Notes under the pieces: model-generated
Database searches by the model: none
Seen by the model: the letters and a program-made list of their open reading frames with translations, nothing else
Told to the model about the DNA's origin: nothing
Position numbers and translations under genes: made by a program
Part shown: piece by piece, positions 36,580 to 45,442 of the stretch
Layout of the letters: each line of letters starts with the position of its first letter
Numbering within the stretch: the stretch's first letter is position 1
Assembly: GCA_021732665.1 (NCBI GenBank)
Contig: JAKFUL010000026.1
Location: 58,438-122,437, forward strand
Reading direction: 5' to 3'
Length of the DNA: 64,000 nucleotides
From: Acetobacteraceae bacterium
GTDB lineage: Bacteria > Pseudomonadota > Alphaproteobacteria > Acetobacterales > Acetobacteraceae

Positions 36580-37026
36580 TCAGTCGGCCGCTTCGGGTGG
36601 CCAGACAATGATGAAGCGCTCGAAATAGCAGGGCAGGTCCGGGGTTATCTCCCAGCCCTCGCGCGCTGCCTGCGCCGCGAAATAGCCGAGATGGTTGTCG
36701 AGCCAGACAGCGCGCGAGCGGTCGCCCTCGCCCTCATCCCAGGCGAAGGCGTCGTCGACGCTGTTGAGCGGCCCCTCGCGGACCTCGGTGGTGCGCCAGA
36801 CGGCGCGGGGCGCGCCCTGGCCATCCAGCAACACCACATGGCCGCCCACCACGGGCTTCTGCAGTCCCTTCACCGTGTGGTCGCGGGCGGGCATGCAGGT
36901 GGCGCGCTTGATGCCCGCCAGCACGTCGAGGCACATCCAGTCGGCGTCGTAATCCTCCTCCGGCACGCCGGAGCCAGCGCGGAAGGCCACCCAATAGCCC
37001 TCGATCTCGGGTGGGTGTCCGGGCAT
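36580..37026 (-). CDS. ASCH domain protein
   Basis: 148 residues from ATG 37026 (a GTG one codon earlier is an alternative). ASCH domains are PUA-like beta barrels proposed to bind RNA or act as small hydrolases, such as YqfB amidohydrolase on acetylcytidine. Seen: KRATCMPAR and VVLLDGQGAPRAVWRTTEV in the first half, then WDEGEGDRSRAVWLDNH (about 95-111). It is the last gene of the xanthine-dehydrogenase-family operon, overlapping the Bug gene, so a role in handling modified bases or ureides is possible but unproved. Confidence 0.8.
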   Translation of the reverse strand: MPGHPPEIEGYWVAFRAGSGVPEEDYDADWMCLDVLAGIKRATCMPARDHTVKGLQKPVVGGHVVLLDGQGAPRAVWRTTEVREGPLNSVDDAFAWDEGEGDRSRAVWLDNHLGYFAAQAAREGWEITPDLPCYFERFIIVWPPEAAD

Positions 37027-37967
37027 CACTCCGCCCGGATGTTCAACTCCCGCACCACGCGCCCGAATTTCTCATAATCGCCGCCATTGAACTGGGTCAG
37101 CCGCGCCGGATCGCCGCCGCCGGTGACGACGCCCAGCGCCGTGGTGCGCGCCTCCACCTCGGGCAGGCGGATGATCTCGTTGAGGTGGCGGTTGAGATTG
37201 GCCACCAGCGGCGCCGGCACCCCGGCCGGGCCGAAAAAGCCCCACCAGGCGGAGATGTCGATGTCGAAGCCGGATTCCACGAAGGTCGGCACATTGGGCA
37301 GGACGGGCGAGCGGGCGCGCTCGGTGACGGCCACGGGAAACAGCGTGCCGGCGCGAAGATGCTGGAAGACGGCGCCGGGGGTGACCCAGCCCACCTGCAG
37401 CACGCCGGCCAGCAGATCGCTGATCACCGGCGCCACGCCGCGATAGGCGACCTCGGTGAGTTGCAGCCCGGCGGCGCGGTTGAACATCTCGGCGAAGATA
37501 TGCATGGGCGAGCCCGAGCCCGGCGAGCCGTAATTGGCCAGCCGCCCCGCCTGGCCCGCGGCCCGCACATCGGCCAGCGTGCGCAGCCCCGATTGCGCCG
37601 AGGAGACGAGCAGCAGCGGCGAGGTGCCGGTCATGATGATCGGGGTGAAATCATTGACCGGGTGGAAATTCGCCGCCCGCAGCACATGCGGCACGATGGG
37701 GAAGGTGGAGGGCGCAAAGAGCAGCGTGTCGCCATCGGCCGTGGCGCGGGAGACATAGATCGAGCCCACCGCGCCCGAGGCGCCAGAGCGGTTCTCCACC
37801 ACCACGGCGCGGTTGATGCGCGGGCTCAGGCGCTCGGCGAAGATGCGGGCCAGGGCGTCGGTGTCGCCCCCCGCCGGGAAGGCGACGACGATGGTGACGG
37901 GGCGGCTTTGCGCCAGCGCGGGGGCCGCGAGGGCTGCAAGGGCGAGGGTGCGGCGGGTCAGGGTCAT
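37026..37967 (-). CDS. Bug/TctC family solute-binding protein
   Basis: Periplasmic binding protein of the tripartite tricarboxylate transporter type; 313 residues. Signal peptide LTRRTLALAALAAPALAQ, then PVTIVVAFPAGGDTDALAR (about 23-41), the ligand-loop sequence and SPVLPNVPTFVESG (about 225-238). No TctA/TctB membrane genes are nearby. The ATG overlaps the stop of the molybdopterin subunit gene by four bases, so it is made with the oxidoreductase and probably captures its substrate or a related compound (inference). Confidence 0.92.
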   Translation of the reverse strand: MTLTRRTLALAALAAPALAQSRPVTIVVAFPAGGDTDALARIFAERLSPRINRAVVVENRSGASGAVGSIYVSRATADGDTLLFAPSTFPIVPHVLRAANFHPVNDFTPIIMTGTSPLLLVSSAQSGLRTLADVRAAGQAGRLANYGSPGSGSPMHIFAEMFNRAAGLQLTEVAYRGVAPVISDLLAGVLQVGWVTPGAVFQHLRAGTLFPVAVTERARSPVLPNVPTFVESGFDIDISAWWGFFGPAGVPAPLVANLNRHLNEIIRLPEVEARTTALGVVTGGGDPARLTQFNGGDYEKFGRVVRELNIRAE

Positions 37968-40240
37968 GCTGTTGCCTTTTCGAGGTTGTCCAGCGCGCGC
38001 AGCACGCGCTCCGGAGTGAGGGGGAGTTCGGTGATGCGGATGCCCACCGCGTCTTCCAGGGCATTGGCGATGGCGGCGGCGACGGGGAGCATCGCGCCCT
38101 CGCCTAGCCCCTTGGAACCGAAGGGGCCGGGGCCGTGGCCCTGTTCGAGGGTCAGCGTGGTGAAGCGGGCAGGCAGGTCCTCGGCCAGGGGCACGCGGTA
38201 ATGCAGCGGGTCGCCGTTCAGGAGTTCTCCCGCCGCGTCGTAGCGCATGGTTTCGAACATCGCCTGGGCATAGCCCATGATGGCCGAGCCTTCGTCCTGC
38301 CCCCGGCACAGCATGGGGTTGATGGCGCGGCCGGCATCGCCTGCGACCACGAGCTGGGTCACGGTGAATTGCCCGGTGCCGCGGTCCACTTCCACCTCGG
38401 CGGCGGCCCAGCCGATTTCCCAGTAGACGCATTGCGCTTCCAGGGGGGCGTGGTGGTCGGAATCGGGTTTGAAGAAGCCGTCGGCGGTGAACTCGAAGCC
38501 GGTGCCGCCATAGTACCGCATGATCATGGGGCCGAGCGGCAGGCGCTCATTGCCGCGAATGATGTGCCAGTCCTCCAGGCGCAGGGTTTCGGGCGGCGTG
38601 CCCATCTGCGCGGCGGCGAAACCCAGCACCTGGTCGCGCACCGCCGTCGCGGCGCGGGCCACGGCCTGGCCCATCACCGCGATGCCGGAGGAGGCGTTGG
38701 TGCCCTGGTCGAAGGGCGTGTGGTCGGTGTCGATCGGCGCGACACGTATCCGTGTCGCTGAGGTGCCGAGGATCTCGGCGACGATCTGTGGGATGGCCGT
38801 GCGGGCACCCTGGCCGATCTCGACCGTGCCACAGCCCAGGAAGACATCGCCGTTGGTCGAGACCTTCACCCGCGCCTGGGCCGGTTTGTTCACCCCTCCG
38901 CCATCCTTGAAGCCGACCGCGAAGCCCAGGCCGCGATCGGGGGCGGGGGTGTGGTGGATCGCCGCCAGCACGGTTTGCAGCCCGTCCTCCATGTCGGAAT
39001 CCACGCCGCTTTCGCCGGGCATGTAGGCCTGGTGCAGCTTCAGCAGGTTTTTTTGGCGCATCGCCAGCGGGGAGATGCCCAGGCGACGCGCGATCATGTC
39101 GATCTGGCTTTCGCTGGCCCATGTCGCCTGGGTGCCGCCAAAACCGCGGAAGGGGCCGGCGGGGGCGGTGTTGGTCATCACGCAGCGGCACAGGCTTTCG
39201 ACATGCTCCCAGGCGTAGGGGCCGGGGATGCGGTAGCCGGCCTTTTCCGCCACCAGCGGCGAGGCATCGGAATAGGCGCCGGCGTCAAGCTCGATATGGC
39301 TCTGGCGCGCCACCAGCCTGCCGTCGCTCATCACGCCGGTGCGCAGGCGCAGGATGGCCGCGTGCTGGGTGTTGGTCAGGAAACCTTCCGCCAAAGTCAG
39401 CGCCAGGCGCACCGGACGGCCGGCCAGCATGGAGAGCAGCACCGCCGCCGGCTCGGTCTTGCAGTTGTTCTTCGAGCCGAAGCCCCCGCCCACGTAGGGC
39501 ACGCGCACGGTGATGGCGTTTTCCGGCATGCGGAAAATCCGCGAAAGCTCCTTGCGGAGGGGAAAGGGGTTCTGGTTGGAGGACCAGATTTCGATCCGGC
39601 CATCCCTGGCATCGGCCACCGAGACGAAGGGCTCGAGGTGGAAATGCCACATGCGGGAGAAGCGGAACTCATCCTCGAAGACATGGTCGCAGCGGTCGAA
39701 CACGGCCGCGTCGCCCATCCGATAGCCGAATTCGAAGCAGATGTTTTTCGCCGGCCGGAGCGCGCCGCGCGCACCCTCGCCATAGGCGGGCACGAAGCCG
39801 ATGGGTGCTTGGGGGAAAAGCTCTGGCGCATCTTCGGCCAACGCCGCCTCGATGGACGCCACCACTGGCAGGGCCTCGTATTCCACCTCGATCAGTGCCA
39901 GCGCGGCCACCGCCTGCGCCTCGGTTTCGGCCGCCACCGCGGCGATAATGTCGCCGACATGGCGCACCCGGTCGGTGGCGACGATCGGCTGGTCCTTGAT
40001 GAAATAGCCATAGACCGGCATCAGGCCCTCAGGCACGTCATCGCGGGTGAGAACGGCATGCACGCCGGGCGCCGTCCGGGCGCGGCCGGCATCCACCCGC
40101 AGCAGCCGCGCATGCGCGTGGGACGAGCGCAGCAGTTTTGCGTGCAGCATGCCCGGCAGGGCGATGTCGGCGGTGTAGGTGGCGCGGCCGGAAAGCTTTT
40201 CGGCGCCATCCGCGCGGGGCAGGGACAGGCCGATGCTCAT
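37964..40240 (-). CDS. Xanthine dehydrogenase family, molybdopterin-binding subunit
   Basis: Large catalytic subunit of a molybdenum hydroxylase; 758 residues from ATG 40240. Domain Ald_Xan_dh_C with KLSGRATYTADIALPGMLHA at the start, then the cofactor-binding region VPYVGGGFGSKN (about 249-260), PAGPFRGFGGTQ (about 372-383) and GCGTVEIGQGARTAIPQ. The conserved Glu lies in FGSKGLGEGAM near the C-terminus. Substrate (purine, aldehyde, CO-like or N-heterocycle) cannot be told. Order FAD, FeS, Mo, Bug, ASCH, all overlapping. Confidence 0.93.
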   Translation of the reverse strand: MSIGLSLPRADGAEKLSGRATYTADIALPGMLHAKLLRSSHAHARLLRVDAGRARTAPGVHAVLTRDDVPEGLMPVYGYFIKDQPIVATDRVRHVGDIIAAVAAETEAQAVAALALIEVEYEALPVVASIEAALAEDAPELFPQAPIGFVPAYGEGARGALRPAKNICFEFGYRMGDAAVFDRCDHVFEDEFRFSRMWHFHLEPFVSVADARDGRIEIWSSNQNPFPLRKELSRIFRMPENAITVRVPYVGGGFGSKNNCKTEPAAVLLSMLAGRPVRLALTLAEGFLTNTQHAAILRLRTGVMSDGRLVARQSHIELDAGAYSDASPLVAEKAGYRIPGPYAWEHVESLCRCVMTNTAPAGPFRGFGGTQATWASESQIDMIARRLGISPLAMRQKNLLKLHQAYMPGESGVDSDMEDGLQTVLAAIHHTPAPDRGLGFAVGFKDGGGVNKPAQARVKVSTNGDVFLGCGTVEIGQGARTAIPQIVAEILGTSATRIRVAPIDTDHTPFDQGTNASSGIAVMGQAVARAATAVRDQVLGFAAAQMGTPPETLRLEDWHIIRGNERLPLGPMIMRYYGGTGFEFTADGFFKPDSDHHAPLEAQCVYWEIGWAAAEVEVDRGTGQFTVTQLVVAGDAGRAINPMLCRGQDEGSAIMGYAQAMFETMRYDAAGELLNGDPLHYRVPLAEDLPARFTTLTLEQGHGPGPFGSKGLGEGAMLPVAAAIANALEDAVGIRITELPLTPERVLRALDNLEKATA

Positions 40241-40704
40241 GCTGGCGCCCGCATCGCGGCGGCGGCTTCCTCCACCGCCTCGATGATGACCGAATAGCCG
40301 GTGCAGCGACAGATGTTGGAGGAGAGGTATTCGGCGATCTCGGCCCGGCTGGGCGAAGGGTTCTCGGCCAGCAGCGCCTTCGCCAGCATCAGGAACCCGC
40401 CGGTACAATAGCCGCATTGGAAGGCGCCGTGCCGGGCGAAGGCCTCTTGCAGGGGATGCGCCTTCAGCCTGGCCACCGTCTCCACCGCGCAGCCTTCGAC
40501 CTGCCACAGGAACATGGCGCAGGAGGCCGCCGGCAGCCCATCCACCAGCACCGTGCAGGCGCCGCAGACAGCGCGCGAGCAGGCCACGCGCACCCCCTGC
40601 GCGCCGCAATGCTCGCGCAGCGCATGGGCCAGCGGTTCCGTCGGCTCGGCGGTGATGGCGGCGGCGCGGCCATCGAGGGTGAAGCGGATGGTTTCAGGCG
40701 GCAT
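40237..40704 (-). CDS. Xanthine dehydrogenase family, (2Fe-2S)-binding subunit
   Basis: 155 residues with both iron-sulphur domains: the plant-ferredoxin-like set ACSRAVCGACTVLVDG (about 41-56, preceded by residues up to the fourth Cys in ASCAMF) and the C-terminal pair FQCGYCTGGFLM (about 95-106) and NICRCTGYS (about 130-138). Transfers electrons from the Mo centre to FAD. Overlaps the Mo subunit gene by four bases and the FAD subunit gene by eleven. Confidence 0.93.
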   Translation of the reverse strand: MPPETIRFTLDGRAAAITAEPTEPLAHALREHCGAQGVRVACSRAVCGACTVLVDGLPAASCAMFLWQVEGCAVETVARLKAHPLQEAFARHGAFQCGYCTGGFLMLAKALLAENPSPSRAEIAEYLSSNICRCTGYSVIIEAVEEAAAAMRAPA

Positions 40705-41464
40705 CCAGCGCCTCCATCCCGCGCGCCAGCAGGGCGGCGCCGGCGCGGCGGGCGTACCAGCGGGAGATCACGTGGTCGGCGAAGGTCTCCGGCAGCTCCT
40801 CCAACCCGGCATCCGCCAAGGCCAGCGCCACCGGGTGAAGCCATTCGGTGCCGATGGCGGCCAGGCCGCCTCCCGCATGCCGGTGCACCGCCAGGGTCAA
40901 TTGCGGCCGCAGCCCGCGCATGTAGATGAAGCGCTGGCCGGCATGGCGCGGGATGACGATATGGGTGAGCAGGCCGGGCGCTGCGTTCCAGACCTGGGCG
41001 GGGGTCTGCTCGCCCTCGGCAAAGACCAGCCGCGCGCCGAGTGCCGTCAGCAGCAGCGACATCTCGTAGCGCGTGTGGCGGGCCATGATGTTGCCGCCGA
41101 TGGTCGCGCGATGCCTGATGCGCGGATTGGCCAGCATTCCCCAGGCGGCGGCGAAGCCGGGCAGGGCGGCGCGCAGCCCTTGGTCGCGGCTGCCCTGGGC
41201 ATGGGTGACAAGGGCGCCGATGCGGATGTCTTCCGTGGTGATCTCGATGCCGCGCAGCACCTCCAGCCGCGAGAGATCGACCAGCAGCGAAGGGGTCAGG
41301 CCGGCGTTGAAACCCGCGCAGAGATCGGTCCCCCCCGCCACCGCCGCAGCCCCCGGCTGGGCCAGCGCCGCCACCGCCTCGGCCACATCACACGCGCGGC
41401 ACAGCGCGGCGCGGGGCGCGGTGTTCACCGTGGTGGCGATCAGGCCATGGGCGGCGCGGAACAT
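40694..41464 (-). CDS. Xanthine dehydrogenase family, FAD-binding subunit
   Basis: Medium subunit carrying FAD; 256 residues. The pyrophosphate loop AVAGGTDLCAGF (about 41-52) and the second FAD block IRHRATIGGNIMARH (about 117-131) are present. First gene of a five-gene operon. AAGGAA lies ahead of the ATG, and a palindrome sits 22 bp upstream, so substrate-responsive control by a repressor is likely. It is slightly shorter than typical medium subunits (about 280). Confidence 0.91.
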   Translation of the reverse strand: MFRAAHGLIATTVNTAPRAALCRACDVAEAVAALAQPGAAAVAGGTDLCAGFNAGLTPSLLVDLSRLEVLRGIEITTEDIRIGALVTHAQGSRDQGLRAALPGFAAAWGMLANPRIRHRATIGGNIMARHTRYEMSLLLTALGARLVFAEGEQTPAQVWNAAPGLLTHIVIPRHAGQRFIYMRGLRPQLTLAVHRHAGGGLAAIGTEWLHPVALALADAGLEELPETFADHVISRWYARRAGAALLARGMEALDAA

Positions 41465-41486
41465 GCGGTTCCTTGAGGTTCGTATT

Positions 41487-41501
41487 TGAACGAAACGTTC
41501 A
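41487..41501. promoter_or_regulatory. Palindrome before the xanthine-dehydrogenase-family operon
   Basis: TGAACG-AAA-CGTTCA, perfect 6-3-6, starting 22 bp before the FAD-subunit ATG. On the coding strand it lies where a -10 or operator would be. The form is common for TetR- or GntR-type repressors; no regulator gene is adjacent. Confidence 0.45.
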
Positions 41502-41550
41502 CTATCGGACTATAGGCTGGCCGCGTCGGCGCCCGGCGTCAACTGGAAAA

Positions 41551-42510
41551 TCAGGCCGGGCGCCACTCCGGCGGGGCCGTGCTGCCGGTCTGCGCGGTGA
41601 TCGGGCCATAGGCCTCGGGCCGGCGATGGGCGGCGAAATTGAAGATGGTGCGGCGGCCGAGTTCGCACATGCCGAGGTCAGCCTCGGCAGTGATCAGCTC
41701 ATCGCCCCAGCTCGTGGCCTGGGCCATGATCTCGCCCTGCGGGTTGACGATGATGGAATGGCCGAAGAGCTCATGCCCGTCCTCGGTCCCCGCCTTGGCA
41801 GTGGCCACCGCGAAGCATGCGTTCTGGTAGGCGCCGGCGCGGATCGAGAGGTGGGAGTGTTCGACGCGCAAATGATGTGCCTCGAAACCGCGATTGTCCA
41901 TGTTCAGGCTGGGGGTGTTGTAGCCGAGCATGACGAGTTCGACCTGCTGCAGCCCCATCACCCGCCAGGCCTCGGGCCAGCGCCGGTCGTTGCAGATCAT
42001 CATGCCGATGTTGGCGGCGGTGTCGCCCAGCGGCGCGCGGACCACGGGGAAGCCCAGGTCGCCCACTTCGAAGTAGCGTTTTTCCAGGTGTTGGACCTTG
42101 CGGATAGGATCGAAGTCGCGATGCCCCGGCAGGTGAACCTTGCGGTATTTCAGCACGGTTTCGCCCGATGGATGGACGTAGATGGCGGTGTTGTAGTGGT
42201 GCCCGTCCGGGGTCTTTTCGGCATAGCCGAGATGGAAGCCGATGCCATACTTCTTCGCTGCCTCGAACAGCGGCGCGGTGGCGTTGGAGGGCATGGAGGT
42301 CTCGTACCAATGCGCGGCATTGGCGATATCCTCCTCATACCAGCGCGGGAAGAAGGTGGTCAGCGCGAGTTCGGGGAATACCACCACCTGCACGCCGCGC
42401 TGATGCGCCTTTTCCATCAGCCGGAGCATGCGGCCCACGGCGACGTCGCGGCCCTCGGCCTTCTGGATGGGACCGAGCTGGGCGGCGGCGATGACGAGTT
42501 TGCGGCTCAT
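41551..42510 (-). CDS. N-carbamoyl-D-amino acid hydrolase-like nitrilase superfamily protein (copy 1)
   Basis: Carbon-nitrogen hydrolase that cleaves N-carbamoyl amino acids to amino acid, CO2 and ammonia in well-studied relatives; 319 residues. The catalytic triad is in place: Glu47 in VFPELALTTFFPRW, Lys124 in KYRKVHLPGH and Cys173 in MICNDRRWPEAWR. QHLEKRYFEVGDLGFPV (about 140-156) is typical of the D-carbamoylase group. It follows its paralogue with a 4-base overlap, so both are one operon. Confidence 0.9.
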   Translation of the reverse strand: MSRKLVIAAAQLGPIQKAEGRDVAVGRMLRLMEKAHQRGVQVVVFPELALTTFFPRWYEEDIANAAHWYETSMPSNATAPLFEAAKKYGIGFHLGYAEKTPDGHHYNTAIYVHPSGETVLKYRKVHLPGHRDFDPIRKVQHLEKRYFEVGDLGFPVVRAPLGDTAANIGMMICNDRRWPEAWRVMGLQQVELVMLGYNTPSLNMDNRGFEAHHLRVEHSHLSIRAGAYQNACFAVATAKAGTEDGHELFGHSIIVNPQGEIMAQATSWGDELITAEADLGMCELGRRTIFNFAAHRRPEAYGPITAQTGSTAPPEWRPA

Positions 42511-43457
42511 GGAATGGGCTCCGCGCCAACCTGTTCGACAATGCGGCCATAATGCTGCGGTCGGCGATGGAAGCCGAAGTCAAAAATCTTCCCCGGCCCC
42601 CGCCCTTGCAGGCATTTTTCGAAATCGCACTCGGCGATGATGATTTCGTCGTCCAAGGTTTTCGCCTGCGCCAGGATTATCCCGTTCGGGTCCACTATCA
42701 CGCTGCCGCCGATCAGCCCGGCGCCATCCTCCACCCCCGCCTTGGCCACCGCCACGGCGAATGTGGCGTTGAAATAGGCATTGGCCTGGGCGGAGAGGAT
42801 GGAGTGGAAGGTGCGGATCTCCAGATTCTCCGCCTCGCCGCCATTGGGGTCATAGGCCGCGGAATTGTAGCCGAGGACCATCAGCTCCATCCCTTGCAGC
42901 GCGTAGCAGCGCCAGGCCTCGGGCCAGCGGCGGTCATTGCAGATCAGCATGCCCATGATGGGCGCGCCCCATTCCGCGGCGCCGCGAAACGCCTGGAAGC
43001 CGCCATCGCCATATTCGAAGTAGCGTTTTTCGAGCTGCTGGTAGTGGTTGCCAGGGCGCGGCTCCAGCGAGCCCGGCAGATGCACTTTCCGGTACTTGCC
43101 CAGGATGGCGCCATCCGGCCCCACGGTGATGGCGGTGTTGAAGCGCTTTCCTTCCCCGGTGAGCTCCGCATAGCCGAGGTAGAAGCCGACCCGCAGCTCC
43201 CGCGCGCGGTCGAAAAGCCGTTGGCAATTCGGGTTGGGCATGGCGCGTTCATAGAAGGTGTCGAGCTCCTGCGTGTTCTCGATCAGCCAGCGCGGGAAGA
43301 AGGTGGTCAGCGCCAGTTCCGGGAAGACTGCGAATTGCGCGCCGCGCGCGGCCGCGATCTCCAGCAGCGCGATCAGGCGGTCCAGGGTCTGGGCGCGGCC
43401 GTCGGCGCGCTGGATGGGGCCGGTCTGGCAGCCCGCGACGATGAGGGAGCGTGTCAT
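42507..43457 (-). CDS. N-carbamoyl-D-amino acid hydrolase-like nitrilase superfamily protein (copy 2)
   Basis: 316-residue paralogue of the next gene, sharing FPELALTTFFPRW (Glu47), YRKVHLPGS (catalytic Lys) and LICNDRRWPEAWR (catalytic Cys). It differs clearly in the middle (GSLEPRPGNHYQQLEKRYFE) and at the C-terminus, so this is an old duplication with probable change of substrate. First of the two-gene operon; divergent from the class V aminotransferase-like gene across 115 bp. Confidence 0.9.
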   Translation of the reverse strand: MTRSLIVAGCQTGPIQRADGRAQTLDRLIALLEIAAARGAQFAVFPELALTTFFPRWLIENTQELDTFYERAMPNPNCQRLFDRARELRVGFYLGYAELTGEGKRFNTAITVGPDGAILGKYRKVHLPGSLEPRPGNHYQQLEKRYFEYGDGGFQAFRGAAEWGAPIMGMLICNDRRWPEAWRCYALQGMELMVLGYNSAAYDPNGGEAENLEIRTFHSILSAQANAYFNATFAVAVAKAGVEDGAGLIGGSVIVDPNGIILAQAKTLDDEIIIAECDFEKCLQGRGPGKIFDFGFHRRPQHYGRIVEQVGAEPIP

Positions 43458-43572
43458 CGGTCAGACGTATCACGGGCTTTGCCGCTTGCGAATGTGAAGG
43501 CAGGCCCGCACGCCGGTTGCCCGGCCGGCGGCACCCGCGCAGAGTGCCGCATTCTTTGTCAGGAACCCCGCC

Positions 43573-44718
43573 ATGCTTGCCTGCCAGCGCGAAGAATTCG
43601 ACATCCCCCGCGATGTCGCCTACCTCAACGCCGCCTCCTGGAGCCCGCTGCCGCGCGCGGTGCAGGAGGCCGGCCATGCCGGCATCGCCCGCAAGGCACG
43701 GCCCTGGGCCATCACCGCCGATCACATGGCCGGCCAGTTTTCCCGCGCCCGCAATGCCGCGGCCGCGCTGATCGGCGCCGGCCCGGAGGATATCGCTCTC
43801 ATCCCCTCGATCTCCTACGGGGTGGCGGTGGCCGGGCGCATCCTGCCCGTCGCAGCGGGGGGCCGGGTGCTGGTGCTGGGGGATGATCATTCCTCGCCCG
43901 TGCTGGAATGGCTGCAGCACGCGCCGGCCGGCGGCTATGCGGTGGAGGCGGTGGCCAACCCGGCGGATGGCGACTGGACGGCCGCCATCCTCGCCGCCAT
44001 TGCCCGGCCGGGGGCGGCGCCGCTGTCGCTGGTTTCCATCTCCTCGGTCCATTGGGCGGATGGCGGGCTGGTGAACCTCGACGCCGTGGCCCAGGCGGCG
44101 CGCGCGGCGTGCGCCATGCTGCTGGTGGACGCCACGCATCATGCCGGCGTGCTGCCGCTGGATGTGGCCGCGCTGGACCCGGACATCCTGATCTTCCCCA
44201 CCTATAAATGGGTGCTGGGGCCTTATGGCCGTGCCTTCCTCTATGTGGCGAAGCGCTGGCAGGGCGGTGTGCCGCTGGAGCAGACCGGGGCGTCGCGCCG
44301 CCGCGTCTCCTCCGAGGCCGCGCCCTATATGGCCGATCTGGGCTTTGTGGAAGGTGCTGCGCGCTTCGACATGGGCGAGCGCGACCATCTGATCGGCCTG
44401 GAAATGGCATCGGTGGGGATGGAGCTGATGGCCGAATGGGGCACGGAGGCGATCAGCGCCCGGCTGGGCTGGCTGACCGGGCTGCTTGAGGAAGGCCTGG
44501 CCGATGCGGGGGTGGAGATGCCGGCGCAGGGGCTGCGCGCGCCGCATGTGCTGAGCCTGGGCTTCCCCGGCGGCATGAAGCCCGGGCTGATCGAGGCGCT
44601 GGCCGAGGCCCGGGTGCATGTCGCGCCCAGGCTGGGGCGGCTGCGGATCAGCCCGCATGTCTATAATGACGAGGCGGATGTGGCGGCGTTTTTGAAGGCG
44701 TTCCGGGCGCTGGCGTGA
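43573..44718 (+). CDS. Aminotransferase class V-fold PLP enzyme
   Basis: 381 residues, fold type I PLP enzyme of the NifS/CsdB/isopenicillin-N-epimerase kind. PLP lysine in FPTYKWVLGPYG (about residue 215), the PLP-holding Asp in LLVDATHHAG (about 188-197) and SISSVHWADGG (about 156-166). The usual desulphurase Cys loop is not evident, so epimerase, kynureninase-like or lyase activity is more likely. Its stop overlaps the start of the next gene by one base. Confidence 0.87.
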   Translation: MLACQREEFDIPRDVAYLNAASWSPLPRAVQEAGHAGIARKARPWAITADHMAGQFSRARNAAAALIGAGPEDIALIPSISYGVAVAGRILPVAAGGRVLVLGDDHSSPVLEWLQHAPAGGYAVEAVANPADGDWTAAILAAIARPGAAPLSLVSISSVHWADGGLVNLDAVAQAARAACAMLLVDATHHAGVLPLDVAALDPDILIFPTYKWVLGPYGRAFLYVAKRWQGGVPLEQTGASRRRVSSEAAPYMADLGFVEGAARFDMGERDHLIGLEMASVGMELMAEWGTEAISARLGWLTGLLEEGLADAGVEMPAQGLRAPHVLSLGFPGGMKPGLIEALAEARVHVAPRLGRLRISPHVYNDEADVAAFLKAFRALA

Positions 44719-45419
44719 TGCGGGCTGCGCTCACGCAGCTTTTGTTCGCCCGACATCCCGATCTTTTCGCGCTGCGCAATTCTCCCGAAGGCGAATGTCC
44801 TCTGGCGGATTGGGGTTTCGAGCATGATGACGGCTGGTTTGGCGTGACCGCAGCCCTGGCAGAGGTGATCGCGGCCGGCGCGCCGAGGGCACGCGTGTGG
44901 CAGTGGAAAAGCAAGTTCACGTCGCTGCGCGTCAGCCTGGAGGATGGCAATGACTTCTGCACGGGCGCGATCAACGCGGCGGATGCGGTTGCCAGCCGAA
45001 TCAGCGAGCGCAGCGGGCGGCCGGGCCGGCAATATATCCGGCGTGGTCGCTTTACACAGGTGCTGACGCCGGAGGAAGCAGAGGGTTTTCCACCTGCAAA
45101 TGATGCGCATAACTGGCTGGAGGGCACGTGGATCGAACAACGCCTGCGGGATTTGCATCCGGATCGGCTGAACAGCGCTGTGATCTTGTGGCCGGAAGCC
45201 TGCCTCTTCATTGCTGATTCTTGGCTTTCTGTATTACCGCCAGGCGTTCAAGTGAAAAAAATGGAATTTGGCGGAGATATTGAGCTGGAATTCTCTGGAT
45301 TTATGCCCCAGGCTGATTTGTCTGGTGCCTTGGCACTGCTGTTGGCGCTAACCCGGCGGGTCGACCCAAAGAGCGGTTGCATGGTTGAGGTCGACGACGC
45401 TGGTCGCCAGCAAGAGTGA
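44718..45419 (+). CDS. Uncharacterised protein coupled to the PLP enzyme gene
   Basis: 233 residues from the ATG at 44718 (TGATG overlap). No known domain assigned. The segment DDGWFGVTAALAEVI ... QWKSKFTSLRV ... INAADAVASRISERSGRPGR follows, in outline, a widespread uncharacterised family that reads GWY, KEKFGxLRFY and CEVCGxPG; here the cysteines are replaced (SERSG). The C-terminal half is unlike anything I know. No signal peptide. Base composition falls toward its 3' end, leading into the low-GC gene that follows 23 bp later. Confidence 0.7.
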   Translation: MRAALTQLLFARHPDLFALRNSPEGECPLADWGFEHDDGWFGVTAALAEVIAAGAPRARVWQWKSKFTSLRVSLEDGNDFCTGAINAADAVASRISERSGRPGRQYIRRGRFTQVLTPEEAEGFPPANDAHNWLEGTWIEQRLRDLHPDRLNSAVILWPEACLFIADSWLSVLPPGVQVKKMEFGGDIELEFSGFMPQADLSGALALLLALTRRVDPKSGCMVEVDDAGRQQE

Positions 45420-45442
45420 GTTCCAAGGAAAGGGCAAGCGTA

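Noticed and set aside
40237..41464. 11-base overlap of FAD and FeS subunit genes as a frameshift
   Set aside because: Both proteins have complete termini; long overlaps are common in such operons.
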